Origin: JBEVJK01 sp963791325
GTDB taxonomy: Bacteria; Pseudomonadota; Alphaproteobacteria; Rhizobiales; Rhizobiaceae
Direction: 5' to 3'
Length of the DNA stretch: 64,000 nucleotides
Assembly: GCA_963791325.1 (NCBI GenBank)
Contig: CAWBRU010000011.1
Location: 186,001-250,000, forward strand
In this document: piece by piece, positions 57,901 through 64,000 of the stretch
Layout: each line of letters starts with the position of its first letter
Numbering within the stretch: position 1 is the stretch's first letter
Position numbers and translations under genes: made by a program
The notes under the pieces: model-generated
What the model was told of the DNA's origin: nothing
What the model saw: the letters and a program-made list of their open reading frames with translations, nothing else
Database searches by the model: none

Positions 57901-58658
57901 ACTTCGAGGCGGTGCGGGCGATCTACATGTTCGAGATGGCGCGAACATTTCGGACACTCCTGCAGAGCATCGTCTCGCCGGTGATTTCCACCTCGCTCTA
58001 TTTTGTTGTGTTCGGCGCCGCCATCGGCTCGCGCATCTCCGACATCGGCGGCGTCAGCTACGGCGCCTTCATCGTGCCGGGCCTGATCATGCTGTCGCTG
58101 CTCACCCAGAGCATCGCCAATGCCTCGTTCGGCATCTATTTTCCAAAATTCACCGGGACGATCTACGAGCTGCTGTCGGCGCCGGTGTCCTATCTCGAGA
58201 TCGTGCTGGCCTATGTCGGTGCTGCGGCCACCAAGTCGATCGTGCTCGGGCTGATCATCCTGGCAACGGCGTCGCTGTTCGTACCGCTGCACATCGAGCA
58301 CCCGCTATGGATGGCGCTGTTTCTGGTGCTCACCTCGGTCACGTTCAGCCTGTTCGGCTTCATCATCGGAATCTGGGCCGACGGTTTTGAGAAGCTGCAG
58401 CTGGTGCCGCTGCTGATCATCACGCCATTGACCTTCCTCGGCGGCAGCTTCTATTCCATCGAAATGCTGCCGCCGGTGTGGCAGACGGTGACGCTGTTCA
58501 ACCCGGTCGTCTACCTGATCAGCGGCTTTCGCTGGAGCTTCATCGGCAAGGCGGATGTCGGGCTGGGCGTCAGCCTGACCATGACGCTGGTGTTCCTCTT
58601 CGCCTGCCTGGCGATCGTGGCCTGGATCTTCCGCACCGGCTACCGCTTGAAGGCCTGA
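57897..58658 (+). CDS. ABC-2 type exporter permease
   Basis: A 253-residue membrane protein with six hydrophobic helices of the ABC-2/NodJ family. LLQSIVSPVISTSLYFVVFG opens the first helix region, FIVPGLIMLSLLTQSIANAS the second, and the family motif region reads TPLTFLGGSFYSIEMLPPVW, followed by LFNPVVYLISGFRWSFIG. ATG 57897 overlaps the ATPase stop. The pair forms one exporter. Repeat copy E begins right after its stop codon. Confidence 0.92.
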   Translation: MNFEAVRAIYMFEMARTFRTLLQSIVSPVISTSLYFVVFGAAIGSRISDIGGVSYGAFIVPGLIMLSLLTQSIANASFGIYFPKFTGTIYELLSAPVSYLEIVLAYVGAAATKSIVLGLIILATASLFVPLHIEHPLWMALFLVLTSVTFSLFGFIIGIWADGFEKLQLVPLLIITPLTFLGGSFYSIEMLPPVWQTVTLFNPVVYLISGFRWSFIGKADVGLGVSLTMTLVFLFACLAIVAWIFRTGYRLKA

Positions 58659-58726
58659 GCCTAACCCCTTGCTTTGCCGCAATTCCGAACGGAAAACCGG
58701 CTTTTACTTTTGCTGGAATTGCTCTA
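58659..58726 (+). repeat. Dispersed repeat copy E (left-truncated)
   Basis: 68 bp covering the hairpin half of the element: CCTAACCCCTTGC, TTTGCCGCAATTCCGAACGG, AAAACCGGCTTTTACTTTTG and CTGGAATTGCTCTA. The left half seen in copies A-D is missing. The stem GCAATTCC/GGAATTGC is perfect at its base. It starts directly after the permease stop and precedes lysC. Confidence 0.8.
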
Positions 58727-58810
58727 TGGAGGCCGCGCATTCGCGCCCTGATCATTTCGGGGCGCTTTCGTTTCGGGCGCCGACGGCCCGCGGAGGAACA
58801 ATCGCTTTCC

Positions 58811-60064
58811 ATGGCGCGCATCGTGATGAAATTCGGCGGAACCTCCGTCGCCGACATCAGCCGCATCCGCAATGTCGCGCGCCACGTCAAGCGGGAGGTC
58901 GACGCCGGCAACGAGGTGGCGGTGGTGGTCTCGGCGATGTCGGGCAAGACCAACGAGCTCGTCGCCTGGACCCGCGAGACCGCGCCGATGCACGACGCGC
59001 GCGAATACGACACCGTCGTCGCGGCGGGGGAGCAGATCACCTCCGGCCTGCTCGCCATCGCCCTGCAGACGGCCGGGGTCGAGGCCCGCTCCTGGCAAGG
59101 CTGGCAGCTGCCGATCCGGACCGACAGCGCCCATGGCGCCGCACGCATCACCGAAATCTGCGGCGACGAGCTGATCGCCCGGTTCGGTAAGGGCCAGGTC
59201 GCTGTCATCTCCGGCTTCCAGGGGCTGGGGCCGGACAACCGCATCGCCACGCTCGGCCGCGGCGGCTCCGATACCAGCGCGGTGGCGATCGCTGCCGCCA
59301 TCAAGGCGGACCGCTGCGACATCTATACCGATGTCGATGGGGTCTATACCACCGATCCGCGGATCGAACCCAAAGCGCGACGGCTGGCCAAGATCTCGTT
59401 CGAGGAAATGCTCGAGATGGCTTCGTTGGGCGCCAAGGTGCTGCAGGTGCGCTCGGTCGAGCTTGCCATGGTGCATCGGGTGCGCACCTTCGTCCGCTCG
59501 TCGTTCGACGATCCCGACGACCCCAGGCTGGCGGGGCTCGCAGACCCGCCGGGAACGCTTATTTGCGACGAGGATGAAATCGTGGAACAGCAGGTCGTGA
59601 CCGGCATCGCCTATGCCAAGGACGAGGCGCAGATCTCGCTCAGGCGGGTGGCCGACCGCCCCGGGGTGGCCGCAGCGATCTTCGGGCCGCTCGCCGAAGC
59701 CCATATCAATGTCGACATGATCGTGCAGAACATCTCCGAGGACGGCAAATTCACCGACATGACGTTCACGGTGCCGTCAGGCGATGTGGATAAGGCCCTG
59801 GCCGTGCTCGAAAAAGTCAAGGCCAGCATCGGCTTCGACGTGATCCAGCATGACGAGGGCATGTCCAAGGTCTCGGTGATCGGCATCGGCATGAGGAGCC
59901 ATGCCGGCGTTGCGGCGACCGCGTTCAAGGCGCTTGCCGACCGGTCGATCAACATTCGTGCCATCACCACCTCGGAGATCAAGATCTCGATCCTGATCGA
60001 CGGCCCGTATACGGAACTTGCGGTTCGCACTTTGCATTCCGTGTACGGTCTGGATAAGCAGTAG
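58811..60064 (+). CDS. lysC: Aspartate kinase
   Basis: LysC phosphorylates aspartate, the first step to lysine, threonine, methionine and diaminopimelate. The 417-residue protein begins MARIVMKFGGTSVADISRIR (the KFGGTS nucleotide motif). It contains GRGGSDTSAVAIAAAIKADR (about residue 157) and DVDGVYTTDPRIEPKARRL. Two ACT domains follow (ISLRRVADRPGVAAAIFGPL, about 277, and VSVIGIGMRSHAGVAATAFK, about 355), which usually bind lysine and threonine for feedback control. ATG 58811 agrees with the family. No leader peptide or riboswitch was seen upstream, where repeat copy E lies. Confidence 0.96.
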   Translation: MARIVMKFGGTSVADISRIRNVARHVKREVDAGNEVAVVVSAMSGKTNELVAWTRETAPMHDAREYDTVVAAGEQITSGLLAIALQTAGVEARSWQGWQLPIRTDSAHGAARITEICGDELIARFGKGQVAVISGFQGLGPDNRIATLGRGGSDTSAVAIAAAIKADRCDIYTDVDGVYTTDPRIEPKARRLAKISFEEMLEMASLGAKVLQVRSVELAMVHRVRTFVRSSFDDPDDPRLAGLADPPGTLICDEDEIVEQQVVTGIAYAKDEAQISLRRVADRPGVAAAIFGPLAEAHINVDMIVQNISEDGKFTDMTFTVPSGDVDKALAVLEKVKASIGFDVIQHDEGMSKVSVIGIGMRSHAGVAATAFKALADRSINIRAITTSEIKISILIDGPYTELAVRTLHSVYGLDKQ

Positions 60065-60126
60065 TTCAGTCGATAATCAGTCCCGGCCTCTCGACCTTCC
60101 GGATCGGCGGGCCGCCGGAGAGCCCG

Positions 60127-62397
60127 ATGCGAGACATGGCCGCCGGACCGCGGGTGCTTCTGAGACGGCTTCGCGAGCTCATGGCCGAGCCGCTCGAACC
60201 GCAGGAGCGGCTTGACCGCATCGTCCGCGAAATCGCCCAGAACATGGTCGCCGAAGTGTGCTCGCTCTACGTGCTACGGGCCGATTCGGTGCTCGAGCTC
60301 TACGCCACCGAGGGCTTGAACCCTGGCTCGGTCCACCTGGCCCAGCTCAAACTTGGGGAAGGCCTGGTCGGCACGATTGCGGCCAGCGCCCGGCCGCTGA
60401 ACCTGTCGGATGCCCAGAAGCATCCGGCCTTCGCCTACCTGCCGGAGACCGGCGAGGAGGTCTACAACTCCTTCCTCGGCGTGCCGGTGCTGCGTGCCGG
60501 ACGCACATTGGGTGTACTCGACGTCCAGAACCGGACCAAGCGGCACTACCGCGACGACGAGGTCGAGGCACTGGAAACCACGGCGATGGTGATCGCCGAG
60601 ATGATCGCCACCGGCGATCTCGCCCGGCTGACCCGGCCGGGGCTGGAGCTTGATCTGCGCCGCCCGGCGAGCTTCACCGGGCTGTCGTTCAACGAGGGCG
60701 TCGGCCTCGGCCATGTGGTGCTGCACGAGCCGCGTATCGTCGTCACCAATCTGTTCAACGAAGACAGCGACGAGGAAATGCGCCGCCTGGAAGCGGCGCT
60801 GGGCTCGCTCAGGCTGTCGATCGACGACATGCTGTCGCGCCGCGACGTCGCCTTCGAAGGCGAGCACCGCGCCGTCCTCGAGGCCTACCGGATGTTCGCC
60901 AACGACCGCGGCTGGGTGCGCCGGCTCGACGAGGCGGTGCGCAATGGGCTCACCGCGGAAGCTGCGGTCGAGAAGGTGCAGAGCGACATGCGCGCCCGCA
61001 TGCTGCACATGACCGACCCCTATCTGCGCGAGCGGATGAGCGATTTCGACGACCTCGCCAACCGGCTGCTGCGGCAGCTGATGGGCCACGGGCCCGAGGT
61101 GCTGGCCGCGACCTTGCCCAAGGACGCCATCATCGTCGCCCGCTCGATGGGCGCAGCCGAGCTGCTCGACTACCCGCGCGACCGGCTGCGCGGGCTGGTC
61201 CTGGAAGACGGCGCGATCACCAGCCATGTCGTCATCGTGGCGCGCGCCATGGGCATTCCGGTCGCCGGCCAGGTCAAGGGCGCCGTGTCGATGTCGGAAA
61301 ACGGCGATGCGGTGATCGTCGATGGCGACGAAGGCCGCATTCACCTGCGGCCGCAATCCGATGTCGAGGCGGCCTATGCCGAGAAGGTGCGCTTCCGCGC
61401 CCGGCGCCAGGAGCTTTACCGGGAGCTGCGCAAGCGGCCGTCGGCCACCAAGGACGGCACCCCGGTCGATCTGCTGATGAATGCGGGACTGGCCGTCGAC
61501 CTGCCGCAGCTGGCCGAATCGGGTGCTGCCGGCATCGGCCTGTTCCGCACCGAGCTGCAATTCATGGTCGCGGCGACCTTTCCGCGCGCCGAGGCGCAGG
61601 AGCGGCTCTATCGCGATGTGCTCGATGCGGCCCGCGGCCGGCCGGTGACGTTCCGCACCATCGATATCGGCGGCGACAAGGTGCTGCCCTATTTCAAGAG
61701 CGTGGCGCATGAGGAGAACCCGGCGCTCGGCTGGCGGGCGATCCGGCTCACCCTTGACCGTCCGGCGCTGCTGCGCACGCAGGTCCGGGCGCTGCTCAAG
61801 GCCGCAGGCGGACGTGAGCTCAGGCTGATGCTGCCGATGGTCACCGAAATCGGAGAGATCATGCAGGCCCGCGAGGTGATCGACCGCGAGGTCCGCCATC
61901 TCTCCCGCTTCGCGCACAATCTGCCGACGCTGCTTAAGCTGGGCGCCATGGTCGAGGTGCCTTCGCTGTTGTGGCAGCTCGACGAACTCATGCGCACCGT
62001 CGACTTCGTCTCGGTCGGCTCCAACGACCTGTTCCAGTTCGTCATGGCGACCGACCGCGGCAATACCCAGCTCGCCGAGCGCTTCGATCCGCTGTCGGTG
62101 CCGTTCCTGCGCGCGCTCAAGCAGATCGTCGACGCGGGCAACCGGGTCGGTACCCCCGTCACCCTCTGCGGCGAACTGGCCGGCCGGCCGATCTCGGCCA
62201 TGGCCCTGCTCGGCATCGGCTACCGCTCGATTTCGATGTCGCCGGCCTCGATCGGACCGGTCAAGGCGATGCTTACCGAGCTGCCGCTCGACCAGCTGAC
62301 GGCGATGCTCGAAACCTCGCTCGCCCATCCCAACGCCACACGCAACGTCCGCGCCGATCTGGTCGGCTTTGCCGAGACGCACAACATCCCGCTTTAG
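60127..62397 (+). CDS. ptsP: Phosphoenolpyruvate-protein phosphotransferase PtsP (EI-Ntr)
   Basis: The first enzyme of the nitrogen phosphotransferase relay, which passes phosphate from PEP to NPr and EIIA-Ntr and adjusts K+ uptake and carbon/nitrogen balance. The 756-residue protein has an N-terminal GAF domain (about residues 20-160, VCSLYVLRADSVLELYATEG), which in this family senses glutamine. The EI domain carries the phospho-His region DGAITSHVVIVARAMGIPVA (about residue 365). The PEP-binding barrel has GIGLFRTELQFMVA and ends with FVSVGSNDLFQFVMATDRGN and VTLCGELAGRP. It follows lysC by 62 bases and is three bases before prfA. Confidence 0.95.
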   Translation: MRDMAAGPRVLLRRLRELMAEPLEPQERLDRIVREIAQNMVAEVCSLYVLRADSVLELYATEGLNPGSVHLAQLKLGEGLVGTIAASARPLNLSDAQKHPAFAYLPETGEEVYNSFLGVPVLRAGRTLGVLDVQNRTKRHYRDDEVEALETTAMVIAEMIATGDLARLTRPGLELDLRRPASFTGLSFNEGVGLGHVVLHEPRIVVTNLFNEDSDEEMRRLEAALGSLRLSIDDMLSRRDVAFEGEHRAVLEAYRMFANDRGWVRRLDEAVRNGLTAEAAVEKVQSDMRARMLHMTDPYLRERMSDFDDLANRLLRQLMGHGPEVLAATLPKDAIIVARSMGAAELLDYPRDRLRGLVLEDGAITSHVVIVARAMGIPVAGQVKGAVSMSENGDAVIVDGDEGRIHLRPQSDVEAAYAEKVRFRARRQELYRELRKRPSATKDGTPVDLLMNAGLAVDLPQLAESGAAGIGLFRTELQFMVAATFPRAEAQERLYRDVLDAARGRPVTFRTIDIGGDKVLPYFKSVAHEENPALGWRAIRLTLDRPALLRTQVRALLKAAGGRELRLMLPMVTEIGEIMQAREVIDREVRHLSRFAHNLPTLLKLGAMVEVPSLLWQLDELMRTVDFVSVGSNDLFQFVMATDRGNTQLAERFDPLSVPFLRALKQIVDAGNRVGTPVTLCGELAGRPISAMALLGIGYRSISMSPASIGPVKAMLTELPLDQLTAMLETSLAHPNATRNVRADLVGFAETHNIPL

Positions 62398-62400
62398 CCG

Positions 62401-63477
62401 ATGATCAATCTGCCGCGCGAGCGCATGGACCAGGTGGTGAAGCGTTTCGACATGCTCGAAGCGCTGATGGCTGCCGGCCCCGGCCCGGAAGACTATGTCC
62501 GCATGGCCTCCGAATATTCGGAGATCCAGGACGTGGCCATCCAGGTGCGGGCGCTGCGCGCGGCCGAAGGCGAGCGGCGCGACCTCGAGGCGATGATTGC
62601 CGATCCGGCGACGGACCGCGACATGAGGGCGCTGGCGGAAGCCGACCTGCCGGCGGTCGAAGAGCGAATCGAGGCGCTGCAATCGGCGATCCAGCTCCTG
62701 CTGCTGCCGCGCGATGCCGCCGATGAGCGCAGCGCCATCCTGGAGATTCGCGCCGGCACCGGCGGCGACGAGGCTGCGCTGTTCGCCGGCGACCTCTTCC
62801 GCATGTATGAGCGCTACGCCGCCACCCAGGGCTGGAAGATGGAGGTGGTCTCGGCAAGCGAGGGCGAGGTCGGCGGCTTCAAGGAGATCATCGCCTCGGT
62901 GTCGGGCAGAGGCGTGTTCGCCAAGCTCAAATTCGAATCCGGCGTGCACCGGGTGCAGCGGGTGCCGGCGACCGAGGGCAGCGGCCGTATCCACACCTCG
63001 GCCGCGACCGTGGCGGTGTTGCCGGAGGCCGAGGAGGTCGATGTCGAGATCCGGCCGGAGGACATCCGCATCGACACCATGCGGGCCTCCGGGGCAGGCG
63101 GCCAGCACGTCAATACCACCGACTCGGCGGTGCGGATCACCCACCTGCCGAGCGGCATCGTCGTCACTCAGGCGGAGAAATCGCAGCACCAGAACCGCGC
63201 CCGCGCCATGCAGATCCTGCGGGCCCGGCTGTTTGACCAGGAGCGGACGAAAGCGGCCGAGGAGCGGTCCGAATCGCGCCGGCTGCAGGTCGGCTCGGGT
63301 GATCGCTCCGAGCGGATACGCACCTACAATTTCCCGCAGGGGCGGGTGAGCGACCACCGCATCAATCTGACGCTCTACAAGCTCGACCGCGTCATGGAAG
63401 GCGAGCTCGACGAACTGGTCACGGCGCTGATCGCGGACCAGCAATCCAGGCTGCTCGCCGAACAGGTCGATGGCTGA
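62401..63477 (+). CDS. prfA: Peptide chain release factor 1
   Basis: RF1 reads UAA and UAG and triggers peptide release. The 358-residue protein has the PxT codon-recognition motif as PAT in QRVPATEGSGRIHTSAATVA (about residue 185) and the catalytic GGQ in RASGAGGQHVNTTDSAVRIT (about residue 232); the Gln there is methylated by PrmC, encoded next. ATG 62401 begins MINLPRERMDQVVKRFDMLE. Its stop overlaps the prmC start by eight bases. Confidence 0.97.
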   Translation: MINLPRERMDQVVKRFDMLEALMAAGPGPEDYVRMASEYSEIQDVAIQVRALRAAEGERRDLEAMIADPATDRDMRALAEADLPAVEERIEALQSAIQLLLLPRDAADERSAILEIRAGTGGDEAALFAGDLFRMYERYAATQGWKMEVVSASEGEVGGFKEIIASVSGRGVFAKLKFESGVHRVQRVPATEGSGRIHTSAATVAVLPEAEEVDVEIRPEDIRIDTMRASGAGGQHVNTTDSAVRITHLPSGIVVTQAEKSQHQNRARAMQILRARLFDQERTKAAEERSESRRLQVGSGDRSERIRTYNFPQGRVSDHRINLTLYKLDRVMEGELDELVTALIADQQSRLLAEQVDG

Positions 63478-64000
63478 GGACGGCCGCACGACACTATCCG
63501 GCCTGATCCGCGCAGTGCAGAAGATGTTGACGGACGCGGCGATCCCCGAGGCTGCACTCGATGGCCGGCTGATCGTCGAGCACGTCACCGCCACTACGCG
63601 GACCGATGCCGTGGCCCGCCCCGACCGTTTGGTCGATCCCGGCCAAGCTGCCGCGGCGCATGCCGCAGTCGCCAGGCGCGTCGGCGGCGAGCCGGTGCAC
63701 CGGATCCTGGGCTGGCGCGACTTTCACGGCCTGCGCCTGTCGCTGTCGGCCGAGACATTGGAGCCGCGGCAGGACACCGAAGCCGTTGTCGAGGCCGTTC
63801 TGCCGTCGGTCCTCGGTGCAATCGAGCGGTTCGGCACCTGCCGCATTCTCGATCTCGGCACGGGTACGGGCGCCATTGCGCTGGCGCTGCTGAAAGAGGC
63901 TCGTGCGGCGCGCGCCGACGGCGCCGATATTTCCGAGGAGGCGCTGCGCACGGCAGTCCGCAACGCCACTGCCGCAGGCCTTTCAGGCCGCTTCCGCCCG
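63470..64000 (+). CDS. prmC: Release factor glutamine methyltransferase (3' end outside window)
   Basis: The frame from ATG 63470 stays open to the right edge, giving 177 residues of an expected 285 or so. The N-terminal helical part is followed by GEPVHRILGWRDFHGLRLSL and LEPRQDTEAVVEAVL, then the SAM-binding motif CRILDLGTGTGAIALALLKE (about residue 124). The catalytic NPPY motif lies beyond the edge. PrmC methylates the GGQ glutamine of release factors, and the overlap with prfA is the usual arrangement. Confidence 0.93.
   Translation, partial: MAEDGRTTLSGLIRAVQKMLTDAAIPEAALDGRLIVEHVTATTRTDAVARPDRLVDPGQAAAAHAAVARRVGGEPVHRILGWRDFHGLRLSLSAETLEPRQDTEAVVEAVLPSVLGAIERFGTCRILDLGTGTGAIALALLKEARAARADGADISEEALRTAVRNATAAGLSGRFRP

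Noticed and set aside
60274..63594. A 1,106-codon open frame on the minus strand opposite ptsP and prfA
   Set aside because: High-GC genes with strong third-position bias leave long open frames on the opposite strand. It has no family features and fully overlaps two sure genes.

Overview
The window is high-GC DNA (third codon positions are mostly G or C) from an alphaproteobacterium, most likely of the order Hyphomicrobiales (Rhizobiales). The assignment rests on gene order that is usual in that group: etfB-etfA-hbd; tlpA divergent from argH-lptM-lysA-TIGR02302; secA divergent from a parvulin gene followed by argJ-GNAT-mutT; BioC-like methyltransferase/comF-grxC-nitrilase-DUF1178-ubiG; and lysC-ptsP-prfA-prmC. 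Genus cannot be set from the sequence alone. No rRNA, tRNA, CRISPR array, transposase or integrase was seen.

Layout. 1-9,800: core metabolism (electron transfer flavoprotein, 3-hydroxybutyryl-CoA dehydrogenase, thioredoxin-like TlpA, arginine and lysine biosynthesis, a large TIGR02302 membrane protein). 9,850-10,770: a DUF1275 membrane protein bracketed by two copies of a ~100-bp dispersed repeat. 10,763-17,467: a five-gene minus-strand sugar-acid operon (galactonate dehydratase-like enzyme, permease, Tat-exported binding protein, fused ATPase-permease, SMP-30 lactonase). 17,600-18,100: an orphan antitoxin gene beside the 3' stub of its toxin and a degenerate repeat copy. 18,119-42,553: a large catabolic block with a LysR regulator, ornithine-cyclodeaminase-like protein, HyuA/HyuB, a polyamine-type ABC importer, amidase, carboxymuconolactone-decarboxylase-like protein, beta-hydroxyacid dehydrogenase, N-carbamoyl amino acid hydrolase, dihydropyrimidinase, MmgE/PrpD, CoA-transferase, MaoC-like dehydratase, imidase-like deacetylase, CobW-type GTPase, isochorismatase-like hydrolase and acyl-CoA ligase. 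42,650-45,261: a CelD-like acetyltransferase and a polysaccharide flippase. 45,480-64,000: core genes from secA to prmC, with an ABC-2 exporter pair between ubiG and lysC.

The catabolic block reads as a pathway for a cyclic amide, imide or ureide. The binding-protein-dependent importer brings the substrate in. Several ring-opening enzymes of unrelated families (HyuAB, dihydropyrimidinase, imidase-like) and several linear amide/carbamoyl hydrolases (amidase signature, nitrilase fold, isochorismatase fold) free the nitrogen. CoA-transferase, MaoC, MmgE/PrpD, dehydrogenase and CoA ligase would process the carbon acid. The substrate is not known. Two nearly identical dyads (ATTGATA-N9/10-TATCAAT) lie in the two divergent promoter regions of this block, one overlapping the LysR start. 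They are good candidates for one shared LysR operator.

Most genes between about 18.1 and 39.5 kb are broken by frequent single-base insertions or deletions, while the amino-acid sequence on either side of each break stays conserved. This looks more like local sequence error than decay, but the sequence alone cannot prove it. Those genes are listed as pseudogenes with the reading frame pieced together. A six-copy dispersed repeat, often placed so that its end supplies a neighbour's stop codon, is the other notable feature.
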